From NCBI RefSeq assembly GCF_015229955.1, contig NZ_JAAKYZ010000008.1:1-55439 (forward strand): a stretch of 55,439 nt of DNA, read 5' to 3'. Below are positions 39,967 to 48,765 of the stretch, in pieces. The DNA is from Campylobacter concisus. GTDB taxonomy: Bacteria > Campylobacterota > Campylobacteria > Campylobacterales > Campylobacteraceae. Made by a program: the position numbers and the translations under genes. The first letter of the stretch is position 1; each line of letters starts with the position of its first letter. Under the pieces are notes generated by a model that did no database searches, was not told the DNA's origin, and saw only the letters and a program-made list of their open reading frames with translations.

Positions 39967-40965
39967 TTACTTCGTAGCCACGATCTTAGCTAGGTCTACA
40001 AGCCTTGTCGAGTAGCCCCACTCGTTGTCGTACCATGCAAAGACCTTCACCATATCATCAGCTATGACCTGCGTAGTGTCGCTCGCCACGATGCTGCTGT
40101 ATGCGCTCGTGCAAAAGTCGCTGCTAACCCTATAATCGTCATCGACGAATAAAATTCCCTTTAAATTTGACTCAGCAGCCGCTCTAAACGCCTCGTTTAT
40201 CTCCTCTTTGCTAGCAGGTCTTTTTAAAACCGCCGTTAAATCTACCATAGAGACGTTTGCTACTGGTACGCGCACGCTTTGTCCGTGCATCTTGCCGTTT
40301 AGCTCGGGAAGTACTTTTGCGATCGCCTTTGCGGCTCCGGTGGTCGTAGGTCCGATATTTAGGGCTGCAGCACGCGAGCGGCGGAAGTCTTTAGCCTTTA
40401 CATCTACTAGACTCTGACCGTTGGTGTAGGCGTGGATCGTGGTCATGAGTCCTTTTACGATGCCAAATTTATCGTTTAGCACCTTTGCCACTGGAGCTAG
40501 GCCGTTTGTGGTGCAGCTTGCGTTTGAGACGATCGCTTCGCCTGCGTATTTATCGTCGTTTACGCCGACTACGAACGTCGCCGTGTCGTCTTTTGCCGGA
40601 GCGCTCATAACGACTTTTTTGATGCCTCGAGCTAGATACGGCTCGCACTTTTCAGTGGTCAAAAACTTACCCGTACACTCTAAAACCACGTCTGCACCGT
40701 AGTCTGCGTAGCTAAGCTCGTTTAGATCCCTTGTTGAAAAAACTCTTATCTTTTTGCCATTTACTTCTATAAAATCGTCGCTTATCACCTTAACGTCTTG
40801 CTTAAATTCGCCATGCACGCTGTCGTATTTGAGCAGATAGCGCGTCATGTCGCGCGTCGCCGTATCGTTGATGGCAACAAGCTCAACGTCGTCTCGCTCT
40901 AAAATAATACGAGCAGCGCACCTGCCGATACGCCCGAAGCCGTTTATTGCTACTTTAACTGACAT
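39967..40965 (-). CDS. gapA: Glyceraldehyde-3-phosphate dehydrogenase
   Basis: Oxidises glyceraldehyde 3-phosphate with NAD. It shows VAINGFGRIGRCAARII for cofactor binding, the catalytic Cys in SNASCTTNGLAPVAK, TTIHAYTNGQSLVD, and the C-terminal YDNEWGYSTRL. I chose ATG 40965 (MSVKVAINGFG, 332 aa), which has GGAGC upstream; the longer frame adds 22 hydrophobic residues not found in the family. It heads the glycolytic operon and is divergent from nadD. Confidence 0.97.
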   Translation of the reverse strand: MSVKVAINGFGRIGRCAARIILERDDVELVAINDTATRDMTRYLLKYDSVHGEFKQDVKVISDDFIEVNGKKIRVFSTRDLNELSYADYGADVVLECTGKFLTTEKCEPYLARGIKKVVMSAPAKDDTATFVVGVNDDKYAGEAIVSNASCTTNGLAPVAKVLNDKFGIVKGLMTTIHAYTNGQSLVDVKAKDFRRSRAAALNIGPTTTGAAKAIAKVLPELNGKMHGQSVRVPVANVSMVDLTAVLKRPASKEEINEAFRAAAESNLKGILFVDDDYRVSSDFCTSAYSSIVASDTTQVIADDMVKVFAWYDNEWGYSTRLVDLAKIVATK

Positions 40966-40980
40966 CTTAGCTCCTTTTGA

Positions 40981-40986
40981 TATAAT
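40981..40986 (+). promoter_or_regulatory. -10 element of the nadD-rsfS promoter
   Basis: TATAAT preceded by TTTTGA lies 59 bp upstream of the nadD ATG in the gap divergent from gapA. Confidence 0.55.
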
Positions 40987-41044
40987 TACGCCTAATTCTA
41001 CAAAAAAGAATTTTAAAACAAATATAAACAAGGCACTTTAATAG

Positions 41045-41926
41045 ATGAAGTTAGCACTTTTTGGCGGGAGCTTTGATCCGGTTCATTTAGGACACGATAG
41101 CATTGTGAAAATGGCACTAAGTAGCCTAGATATCGACAAGCTCATCATCATGCCAACTTTTATAAGTCCCTTTAAGAGCGAATTTTCAGCTCCACCAGAG
41201 CTTCGCCTAAAGTGGATAAGAGAAATTTGGGGCGGCCTAGAGAAGGTCGAGATTTCTGACTATGAGATAAATTTAGCTCGCCCGGTGCCTACCATAGAGA
41301 CGGTTAAGTATTTGTATGAGAAATTCAAGATAGAAAAATTTTATCTCATAATAGGCGCGGACCACCTAGCCACACTTAATAAATGGCACGGGTACGAGGA
41401 GCTAAAAAATTTAGTGCAGTTTGTGATCGCCAAGCGCAATCACATAGAAATTCCACGTAATTTACAAAAAATGGACGTACACGTGGATGTTAGCTCATCG
41501 CAGATCAGGCACCAAAAGGGGCTTGATGAGCTGCCTAGCGAGATAAAAGATGAAATTATAAATTTTTACCAAGGATTAAAGATGCAAGAGAGATCGATGC
41601 AAGAGCGCACCGAAAGTATAGTTAAGGTTTTAGACTCAAAAAAGGCTGAAGAGATACAAGTATTTGATATGAGTGGAGATGATTATTTCGTAAAAGCCGT
41701 AGTTATCGCTACAACGCTTGGTGAGAGGCATGCTTACTCACTGAGCGAGGATCTAAAAGAGGAGCTTAAACCTCTTGGAGAAAAATTTATAGGGACTGAG
41801 AGCTCGCCTGATTGGATCGTGATGGACCTTGGAGACATTTTGATACATCTTTTAAGTCCAGCTTACAGAGCAAAATACAACATCGAAGAGTTTTTGCAAA
41901 AACTAAAAACTAGTAAAGAGTCTTAA
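41045..41926 (+). CDS. nadD: NadD-RsfS fusion: nicotinate-nucleotide adenylyltransferase plus ribosome silencing factor
   Basis: Residues 1-178 are NadD, which makes nicotinate adenine dinucleotide for NAD synthesis: LALFGGSFDPVHLGHDSIV, the ISPFK loop, and the C-terminal ISSXXIR-type motif as VSSSQIRHQKG. Residues about 186-293 are RsfS (Iojap/DUF143), which binds L14 and blocks subunit joining: VKVLDSKKAEEIQVFDMSG and SPDWIVMDLGDILIHLL. In C. jejuni these are separate adjacent genes. The junction keeps AAGGA (41571-41575) and an in-frame ATG (41582), so free RsfS could also be made. Confidence 0.9.
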   Translation: MKLALFGGSFDPVHLGHDSIVKMALSSLDIDKLIIMPTFISPFKSEFSAPPELRLKWIREIWGGLEKVEISDYEINLARPVPTIETVKYLYEKFKIEKFYLIIGADHLATLNKWHGYEELKNLVQFVIAKRNHIEIPRNLQKMDVHVDVSSSQIRHQKGLDELPSEIKDEIINFYQGLKMQERSMQERTESIVKVLDSKKAEEIQVFDMSGDDYFVKAVVIATTLGERHAYSLSEDLKEELKPLGEKFIGTESSPDWIVMDLGDILIHLLSPAYRAKYNIEEFLQKLKTSKES

Positions 41927-42893
41927 CTAAAACAAGCGATGAGCAAATAAGCCATAAAAATATAAAAAATGCTAGCAAAAATGGTTTTTTGCCCGTCGCT
42001 TTAAATATATTCCTATCTATCCCAAATCCCAAAGCACACATCGCAACGCAAAGGCATATGCTAGCGGTTAGCTTTAAAATTTGCACCAAATTTTCAGGGA
42101 AAAATGGCAAAGATCTAACGCAGATCGCCACTAAGAAAAATAGCGCAAACCAAGGTATGCTCTTTAGCTTTGAGCCACCGCTATTTTGGCTTAAATTTAA
42201 GAAATTTAACAAAAACAAAAATGGTACTAGCATGATGACACGAAGCATTTTTATGATGACGGCGGTGCTGCTTGCTGTGCTATCAAATGCTGCTGAGGCT
42301 GCGACTACATGGGCTACCTCATGAAGTGAGCCACCGATAAAAAAGCCGGTTTGGTGTGGCGTGAGAGCTAGAAATTTAGCGATAAATGGATAGATAAACA
42401 TACCAATCGTCCCAAAGAGCACCACCGTGCAAATGGCGATAGCAAGCTTGTTTGCGTCTGCTTTTATCTCATTTTGAGTAGCCATAACAGCAGCTGCACC
42501 ACATATACTAGCCCCTGAGCCAATGAGCACGGCACTATCTTTGCTAAGCCCCAAAGCCTTAGCGGTAAAAAGTGCAAAACAAAAGGTCGCAAAGACCATA
42601 AAAGCTGCATATATCACGCCAAGAGTGCCGACACTTGCGATCTCGCTAAGGCTTATATTAAAGCCAAAAAGTATGATGCCAAGCCTTAAAATTTGCTTCC
42701 CAGCGATCGCTACGACGCCACTAGATTTTAAAATTTGTGTCTGTTTGGTGAAAAGATTTGCAAAAATGGCGCCTAAAATGATAGAGATAATGAGCGGGCT
42801 GGTGTGAAATTTAGCTAAAATCGTGTTTGAGAGCGCAAAAGAAATGGCAGAGATCAGCGCTAAAACAAGCACAGCAAGAAATTTATGAGACAT
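41910..42893 (-). CDS. YeiH family membrane transporter
   Basis: A 327-aa integral membrane protein with about nine to ten hydrophobic helices. It carries ANLFTKQTQILKSSGVVAIAGKQILRLGIILFG-type family words, ALIGSGASICGAAAVMATQ-like glycine-rich loop (here VLIGSGASICGAAAVMAT), and GGSLHEVAHVVAA. YeiH/UPF0324 proteins are annotated as putative sulfate exporters, but the substrate is weakly supported. Its 3' end overlaps the convergent nadD-rsfS gene by 17 bp. Confidence 0.82.
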   Translation of the reverse strand: MSHKFLAVLVLALISAISFALSNTILAKFHTSPLIISIILGAIFANLFTKQTQILKSSGVVAIAGKQILRLGIILFGFNISLSEIASVGTLGVIYAAFMVFATFCFALFTAKALGLSKDSAVLIGSGASICGAAAVMATQNEIKADANKLAIAICTVVLFGTIGMFIYPFIAKFLALTPHQTGFFIGGSLHEVAHVVAASAAFDSTASSTAVIIKMLRVIMLVPFLFLLNFLNLSQNSGGSKLKSIPWFALFFLVAICVRSLPFFPENLVQILKLTASICLCVAMCALGFGIDRNIFKATGKKPFLLAFFIFLWLICSSLVLVKTLY

Positions 42894-42940
42894 ATTTTAA
42901 CCTTAATATATTTTTTAAAAATGCAATTAGCACGTTTGGG

Positions 42941-42946
42941 TATAAT
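42941..42946 (+). promoter_or_regulatory. -10 element of the sugar transferase promoter
   Basis: TATAAT preceded by TTTGGG lies 51 bp upstream of the ATG at 42997, in the divergent gap with the YeiH-type gene. Confidence 0.55.
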
Positions 42947-42996
42947 TAGACGAATTTTATAATGCAAATTTAAAATAAAGATAAAGGGATAGGCCC

Positions 42997-43932
42997 ATGA
43001 TCATCCTTGGCGAAAAATATACTTTTACCAGCCTAGAACTAGAAAAGCTTAGAAAGAAATTTGGTCAAGTAAATTTTTTATCCCATGAAAATAGCGACGC
43101 AAAAGCCTTGCGAAGTGCGCTAGAAAATCTTATAAAATCAGGCAATCAAAGGCTGATCGTACTAAATACCGCAAAACCAGTCGATAGCAAATTGGTTAGA
43201 TTTCTCACGCTTTTGCAGTTTAAGACAAAGTATAAAAAGATAAAATTTCTAAACGTAGAGAATTTTTTAGAAATTTATCTACACAAATGTTATATCCCAG
43301 AAAATGGCGAAAATCTTAATTTTTTAGATGAAATAAGGCCTTATGGTGCTTTTGCTTACGCACTCAAGCGAATGATCGATTATGCTAGCTGTTTGGTGCT
43401 TTTTATCTTGCTTTTTGGTCTAAAATTTTATGTAAAGAGAAAGATAGACGAGCAATCACCCGGAAGCCTTTACTTTTTACAAAGTAGAGTTGGGCTGGAC
43501 AATAGAGAATTTGAGTGCATAAAATTTCGATCGATGATGGAAGATGCCGAGAAAGATGGGGCAAAATTTGCTAGCGAAAATGACGAGAGAGCATTTGAAT
43601 TTGGCGAATTTATGCGAAAAACTCGTATAGACGAGGTGCCGCAGTGTATAAATGTCTTTAGAGGGCAAATGCATCTAATAGGTCCAAGGCCTGAGCGAAG
43701 ACACTGGATAAATTTCTTTGAAAAAGAGATACCTTACTACAATGAACGTCACATTGTTCGCCCAGGGATTACTGGCTGGGCGCAGGTAAACTATCCTTAT
43801 GGCTCAAATACACACGACGCAAAACAAAAGCTCATGTACGACCTTTACTACATCAAACACTGGTCACTTTGGCTAGAGATAACGATCATAGTAAAAACTA
43901 TTGCGATTGTATTTGAGAAAAAAGGCGTTTAA
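42997..43932 (+). CDS. Polyprenyl-phosphate sugar-1-phosphate transferase (bacterial sugar transferase)
   Basis: A 311-aa monotopic phosphoglycosyltransferase. A roughly 120-residue cytoplasmic N-terminal region of unknown role is followed by one membrane helix (about 128-146) and the catalytic domain with SRVGLDNREFECIKFRSM, the Asp-Glu pair in TRIDEVPQCINVFRGQMHLIGPRPE, and VRPGITGWAQVNYPYG. It has the same core as PglC but is larger and stands alone, so it presumably starts a different glycan. AAGGGA precedes the ATG. Confidence 0.85.
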   Translation: MIILGEKYTFTSLELEKLRKKFGQVNFLSHENSDAKALRSALENLIKSGNQRLIVLNTAKPVDSKLVRFLTLLQFKTKYKKIKFLNVENFLEIYLHKCYIPENGENLNFLDEIRPYGAFAYALKRMIDYASCLVLFILLFGLKFYVKRKIDEQSPGSLYFLQSRVGLDNREFECIKFRSMMEDAEKDGAKFASENDERAFEFGEFMRKTRIDEVPQCINVFRGQMHLIGPRPERRHWINFFEKEIPYYNERHIVRPGITGWAQVNYPYGSNTHDAKQKLMYDLYYIKHWSLWLEITIIVKTIAIVFEKKGV

Positions 43933-44022
43933 ATTCTAAAGAGCATCATGAGTTTGAGATATTTTAAATAAACCTTTTTTCAAATTTAATTTTGTTGCTT
44001 TTAGCCAAAATAAATGTAAATT

Positions 44023-45606
44023 CTACATCCTATCTTTAGCCGTAATTCCCATTATATTAAATGCTGTTTTTATCGAGATAGCGACAACTGCAAAAACTTT
44101 TAGTAAGCTATCCTCGTTTTCATTTCCAACCACACGGTTTTCATTATAAAATTTATGAAAGCTAGCAGCCAGCGACTTTAGATAGTCTGGGATCTTTTGA
44201 AGTTGCCTTGAGATAAAAGCATCTTCTAAAATTTCTGGCAATATCAGCGCCTCAAAAAGTAAATTTTTCGCATTTTCATCTAGGCATTCGAAGTTTGCAT
44301 TGATTATATCTTGAATATTTTTCCCAGCCTTTGCAAAGACTTGATTTATCCTAGCATGAGCATAGTTTATATAAAAGATAGGATTTGAGTTATCCTCTTT
44401 TTTAAGCTCATCTACGTCAAATTCCAAACTACTCGTATTTGCCTTGCTTATAAAGATAAATCTAAGTGCCTCAGCACCGATCTCACTTACGATATCGCTC
44501 ATTAGCACAGCATTACCAGCACGCTTGCTCATCTTGTATGGCTTGCCATCTTTTAGCAAACTAACCATCTGCATAAGTATCACTTCAAGCTTGTTTTCAT
44601 CGTATCCAAGGAAATTTATCGCAGCCTTTAGTCTTGCGATATATCCGTGGTGATCCGCGCCCCAAATGTTTATGTAGTGGTCAAAATTTCTCTCAAATTT
44701 AGCATTATGATAGATAATGTCGCCAGCTAGATATGTTGGTCTGCCGTCATTTCTAACCACAACCCTATCGTTATCATCACCAAGCGTGGTTGAAGCGATA
44801 TAAGTAGCGCCCTCTTTTTCATACATTTGATTTGAACGTTTTAGCTTATTTATAGTTGGCTCTAGGCCGTCATAAAGAGCCTTCTCACTAGCCCAGCTCT
44901 CTATAAATATCCCAACATCTGCTAAATCTTTTTTGATGATCTCAAGTACGATATCCTTGCCAAACTCGGCAAGCTCAAGGTTTCTGCTCTCGTCATAAAA
45001 AATTTCCTTGCCAAATTTCTCATTTGCAAGCTTAGCAATATCTAAAATATAATCTCCGCGGTAGTATTTCTCTGGATAGACGATGCTTTCATTAAAAAGC
45101 TGCTCTTTTGCCGCAAGCGATATAGAAGTGCCAAGCAGGTCGATTTGATTACCAGCGTCGTTTATGTAGTATTCTGTTGAGATAGCGTAGCCAAGTCTTT
45201 TGCCAAGTCTTGCCAAAGTATCGCCATAAACTGCGCCTCTAACGTGTCCGATGTGAAGTGGCCCAGTTGGATTTGCGCTAATGTATTCTATTAAATAGCT
45301 ATCTTTTTTCACATCTTCTTTTGCAAAATTTTCGCTGTCTAGCAAAATTTGCTTTGAAATTTCATCTAAAAACTCGCTTTTTAGCTTGAAATTTAAATAT
45401 CCATTTACCGCACTGGCTTCGACTATCTTACTGTCACTAAATTTATCAGCAAACTCGCTAGCTATCATAACTGGAGACTTTTTTAGCTCCTTTGCAAGGC
45501 TAAAAAGTGGCGTTGCATAGTGGGCTAAATTTTTATCCTTTGGCTTTTCAAGCACAAATTCACGCTCTAAAACCTTTGAAATTTCAGCTTTTATTTTATT
45601 TTTCAA
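44023..45606 (-). CDS. argS: Arginyl-tRNA synthetase
   Basis: Charges tRNA-Arg. The 527-aa class I enzyme has the N-terminal additional domain, the HIGH-type motif SANPTGPLHIGHVRGAVYGD, YINDAGNQIDLLG, VWGADHHGY-like IWGADHHGYIARL, the KMSKS-type segment KPYKMSKRAGN, and a helical anticodon-binding domain ending AFNIMGITAKDRM. The start is TTG at 45606, 10 bp after tatA. It is the last gene of the gpmI-fliR-...-argS group. Confidence 0.96.
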   Translation of the reverse strand: MKNKIKAEISKVLEREFVLEKPKDKNLAHYATPLFSLAKELKKSPVMIASEFADKFSDSKIVEASAVNGYLNFKLKSEFLDEISKQILLDSENFAKEDVKKDSYLIEYISANPTGPLHIGHVRGAVYGDTLARLGKRLGYAISTEYYINDAGNQIDLLGTSISLAAKEQLFNESIVYPEKYYRGDYILDIAKLANEKFGKEIFYDESRNLELAEFGKDIVLEIIKKDLADVGIFIESWASEKALYDGLEPTINKLKRSNQMYEKEGATYIASTTLGDDNDRVVVRNDGRPTYLAGDIIYHNAKFERNFDHYINIWGADHHGYIARLKAAINFLGYDENKLEVILMQMVSLLKDGKPYKMSKRAGNAVLMSDIVSEIGAEALRFIFISKANTSSLEFDVDELKKEDNSNPIFYINYAHARINQVFAKAGKNIQDIINANFECLDENAKNLLFEALILPEILEDAFISRQLQKIPDYLKSLAASFHKFYNENRVVGNENEDSLLKVFAVVAISIKTAFNIMGITAKDRM

Positions 45607-45615
45607 CTCTAAAAC

Positions 45616-45837
45616 CTATGCGTTTTTAGTTGTTTCTTCTATCTTTTGACTAGGAGCACTCTCTTCTTTATGCTCGACTTTTTCGCTCTTTTCAGGGGTT
45701 GTGTCCTCCATCTCAGCCTTAAAAGTCTTTATGCCTTTGCCTAGTCCTTTTGCAAGTTCTGGGATCTTCTTTGCTCCAAAAAGTAAAACAATAATCGCTA
45801 AAACAACTAGCCAGTGACCAATACTAAAAGAACCCAT
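45616..45837 (-). CDS. tatA: Twin-arginine translocase subunit TatA
   Basis: A 73-aa component that forms the Tat export pore for folded proteins. One N-terminal helix ([16 protein letters not shown], about residues 6-21) is followed by the conserved hinge, the amphipathic helix [20 protein letters not shown], and a charged tail rich in Glu and Lys. The length and [14 protein letters not shown] fit TatA rather than TatB. It lies between gmk and argS as in C. jejuni. Confidence 0.95.
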   Translation of the reverse strand: MGSFSIGHWLVVLAIIVLLFGAKKIPELAKGLGKGIKTFKAEMEDTTPEKSEKVEHKEESAPSQKIEETTKNA

Positions 45838-45887
45838 TTTTTCTCCTCAATAAATTTTTCAAAATGTTATCATAAATTCCTGAATTT

Positions 45888-46499
45888 CTAGCAATCTATC
45901 CACTCATCAATAACGCGCCTTAAGTCTATTTTCGTACTTTTTAGCCTCATCGCTCTAAGAATTGATTTTAGGCCTTTATAACTCTTTTCAATGTCATCAT
46001 TTACCAAAAAATAATCATATTCTAAGATGTGCTCCATCTCGCCAATCGCGTTCATTAGGCGATTTTCTATCGTTTCGTCGCTATCAGTTCCGCGGTTTTT
46101 CAAGCGTTTTTTAAGCTCTTTTTTATTTGCAGTTGTTATAAAAACCGAAGTTATGTAGCTTTTAAATTTTTCAAGTGCGATATGAAAGCCTTGCACATCG
46201 ATATCAAATATCACTATCTTTCCAGCCTCAAGTGCTGCTAAAACAGGCTTTAGACTCGTGCCATAATAGTTTTTATGCACCTGTGCCCATTCTAAAAATT
46301 CACCCTTTTCTATGCCGCTTTTAAATTCATCTTCTTTTATAAAATAGTAATCCACTCCATCGACTTCGCCTTCTCTTTTTGCCCTTGTCGTACTTGAAAT
46401 AGAAAAATAAAGATCCTTCTCTTCCTTTAAAAGACGACCCAAAAGCGTACTTTTCCCACTTCCACTAGGCCCAGAAACTACTAAAATTTGTCCTTGCAA
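45888..46499 (-). CDS. gmk: Guanylate kinase
   Basis: Phosphorylates GMP to GDP. The 203-aa protein shows the P-loop VVSGPSGSGKSTLLGRLL, the GMP-binding ISSTTRAKREGEVDGVDYYF, and VIFDIDVQGFH. The start appears to be TTG at 46499, immediately after the TAG of the upstream acidic gene, with GAGGA about 7 nt upstream inside that gene's end. Confidence 0.96.
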   Translation of the reverse strand: MQGQILVVSGPSGSGKSTLLGRLLKEEKDLYFSISSTTRAKREGEVDGVDYYFIKEDEFKSGIEKGEFLEWAQVHKNYYGTSLKPVLAALEAGKIVIFDIDVQGFHIALEKFKSYITSVFITTANKKELKKRLKNRGTDSDETIENRLMNAIGEMEHILEYDYFLVNDDIEKSYKGLKSILRAMRLKSTKIDLRRVIDEWIDC

Positions 46500-47942
46500 C
46501 TACTTTTCCTCAAAACTTATATTTATCTTTATGTTCATATCTTTTAGCACATCTCTTAGCGAGCTTTCATTTAACGACTCATGGACGTGTTTTGTGATCT
46601 TTTTGGTTAGCTCTTCTTTATAGTTAGCATCGATTTTTGTTTCATCGCATGAGCTAGTTTGTGGAGCAATATTTAATCCAAATGCTGCTTGCATCGTATT
46701 TTCATCTATTTCTTCAATAGACGCTACATCAAAATTTGGGCTACCCAACGTCTCTTCTTTAAAATTTTCTTCCTCAAATACCTCATCTACCATACCTAGA
46801 TCTTCTTGAGCAAGGACTTCTTCAGAAATTTCTTCATGATCTTCTTTGGCTGACCCTTTTTCAAGGTCTATATCTTCATCCAAAGAAATCTCCTCTGCTT
46901 CTTTGGTAGATTCTTCATCTATATCTTCCTCTAAATTTTGACTAGCTTCATCTATCAAATTTGCCTCGCTGCTTTCAGGCTCAAAATTTTCATCACTACC
47001 AAAATCAGTCTCTAGCTCATCAAAATTTTCGCTATCTTCACTAGCTTCTTCGTTTAGCTCTTTATCCAAAGATTCGATCTCACTGAGCTCTTTTTTACTT
47101 TGACTTATATCATCTACAAAATCTTCATTAAGCTCGGCAGTTTCTAAATTTTGAGAATTTTGCTCGACCATTTTATCAAGCTCGTTTTTAGCCTCTTCAT
47201 CCGCCAAGTCGCTCTCACCCATATCATCTATCTCATCCACAAGCGAACTAAGCTCATCAAAGTCATTGCTATGCTCTTCTTTTATCGCAGGCGGCTCATT
47301 GTTTTGCTCTAAGGATTTGTCTATATCTTCTGAATCAGCCATATATTTGCTAGCTATGTCATTTATCATATCATCATCTATAAGTTCAGTATCTGTTTCA
47401 TCAAAACTGATATCTTTATCCTTTAAATCCTCGGCCTCTAGTTCACTTAGCTCCTCTTTTAAAAACTCGTCATCTAAAGCCTCGTTATCAAATTTATCTG
47501 CTTCATCATCTTCTTTTGCTAAATTTTCAAGACCCATATCAATTTCTGGAAGCTCAAAATTTTCTAAATCATCAAAGTTTTTATTGCTTTCGTCAAAGTC
47601 ATTAAAATTTGCAGACTCATCTAGTCCAAGTTCAAGTTCTTTATCATTGTCAGTATTTTTGTTTTGTTCAAATAAACTAATAAATTCTGTTGGTAAAAAG
47701 GGCTTTTCAAGCATAACATCAGCAAAATCAGGCTTTTCACCGCCTCTAGGTGCTAGATACATTATCTTTTGATTTAAATTAACATCACTGCTATCCATAT
47801 CACTATCGATGATAATATAATCAAATTGATCTCCAACACTATTAACATCGTCAAATTCGCTATATTCTATGCCTAGCTTATTTAAACTTAACGTTATAAG
47901 ACGAGAAACTGCTGGGTTTTTGTTTACAAGTGCAACTTTCAT
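46500..47942 (-). CDS. Highly acidic protein with a degenerate receiver-like N-terminus
   Basis: A 480-aa protein, counterpart by position of the C. jejuni highly acidic protein next to gmk. Residues 1-90 look like a CheY fold: LVNKNPAVSRLI where CheY has VVDDSSTMRRII (the acidic pair is replaced by Asn/Lys), DYIIIDSD at the phosphosite, and LEKPF (Lys80-Pro81). Residues about 95-410 are an Asp/Glu/Asn-rich, low-complexity, probably disordered region. A conserved C-terminal helix-strand segment (about 425-480) ends KINISFEEK. Function is unknown. GGAGG precedes the ATG. Confidence 0.8.
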   Translation of the reverse strand: MKVALVNKNPAVSRLITLSLNKLGIEYSEFDDVNSVGDQFDYIIIDSDMDSSDVNLNQKIMYLAPRGGEKPDFADVMLEKPFLPTEFISLFEQNKNTDNDKELELGLDESANFNDFDESNKNFDDLENFELPEIDMGLENLAKEDDEADKFDNEALDDEFLKEELSELEAEDLKDKDISFDETDTELIDDDMINDIASKYMADSEDIDKSLEQNNEPPAIKEEHSNDFDELSSLVDEIDDMGESDLADEEAKNELDKMVEQNSQNLETAELNEDFVDDISQSKKELSEIESLDKELNEEASEDSENFDELETDFGSDENFEPESSEANLIDEASQNLEEDIDEESTKEAEEISLDEDIDLEKGSAKEDHEEISEEVLAQEDLGMVDEVFEEENFKEETLGSPNFDVASIEEIDENTMQAAFGLNIAPQTSSCDETKIDANYKEELTKKITKHVHESLNESSLRDVLKDMNIKINISFEEK

Positions 47943-47999
47943 GATCCCTCCTTGAAGAGCTTGAGGCTGTATTCTATGATAAATTTCATTGCTATTTAC

Positions 48000-48761
48000 T
48001 TAAAAAAATAGTGCTGGCATATCGTTTAAAATCTGCACCATCATATCAGTTATGATTTTTATAATGCCAGCTAAAATAGCTATCAAAACCGAAAAGCCGA
48101 TACTTACCTTAATAGGATAGCCAACGACTAATAGGTTAAATTGTGGCATGGTTTTCATAAGCATGCCAAAAATAGCATCTGAAAGTATAGAAAGCGCGAT
48201 GATAGGAAAAGCCAGAACGAATCCAAACATAAAAAGATTGCCAAAAAGCTTTAGGGCGTAGCTCATCACACCACTTCTTGGATAAAAATCTCCAAGCGGT
48301 ATAGCAGAAAGTGAAGTGGAATAAAACTGTAATATTAAATGGTGCCCATCAAGCATCAAAAATGCAAGAAGCGCGATAAAATTTAAAATATTTGCGATCA
48401 CTGGTGAATTTGTACCGGTTTGTGGATCAAGCACTGAAGCCATCGAAAAACCCATAATCATCGAGATCTGCTCGCCAGCCATTTGAAGTATTGCAAAAAC
48501 GATATTTAGCAAAAGCCCAGCACAAAGTCCGAGCATAGCCTCACTTAAAATTTCCATAATCAAAAAATTTATAGCATGCTCATGAGCGTGTGAGAGCGGA
48601 AAAAGCACAACACAAAGAGCAAAAACTAGCAAAGTTTTTATACTAAGTGGGATTTGATTGTGAGAAAAAAATGGAAAAAATACAATAAGCCCACTAAGAC
48701 GTGCAAAAAGGAGCATAAAGGTTATGACTTTATCCGCTCCAAAAAACTCGACTAGTTCCAT
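48000..48761 (-). CDS. fliR: Flagellar export apparatus protein FliR
   Basis: A core membrane component of the flagellar type III export gate, forming the channel with FliP and FliQ. The 253-aa protein has about six hydrophobic helices, with FMLLFARLSGLIVFFPFFS, MAGEQISMIMGFSMASVLDPQTGTNSPV, and GYPIKVSIGFSVLIAIL. It lies 4 bp after gpmI, and the acidic gene follows 57 bp downstream. Confidence 0.94.
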   Translation of the reverse strand: MELVEFFGADKVITFMLLFARLSGLIVFFPFFSHNQIPLSIKTLLVFALCVVLFPLSHAHEHAINFLIMEILSEAMLGLCAGLLLNIVFAILQMAGEQISMIMGFSMASVLDPQTGTNSPVIANILNFIALLAFLMLDGHHLILQFYSTSLSAIPLGDFYPRSGVMSYALKLFGNLFMFGFVLAFPIIALSILSDAIFGMLMKTMPQFNLLVVGYPIKVSIGFSVLIAILAGIIKIITDMMVQILNDMPALFF

Positions 48762-48765
48762 TATT

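Noticed and set aside
38736-40702. Several plus-strand ORFs opposite pgk and gapA
   Set aside because: Antisense to highly conserved glycolytic genes and lacking ribosome sites; shadows.
40966-41031. Longer gapA start with a hydrophobic N-terminus
   Set aside because: It covers the promoter region shared with nadD and is absent in the GAPDH family; ATG 40965 has a ribosome site.
47266-47772. Ser-rich plus-strand ORF of 168 codons
   Set aside because: It is the antisense shadow of the Asp/Glu-rich coding region of the acidic protein; reverse reading of GAT/GAA/GAG codons gives Ser and Leu. No ribosome site.
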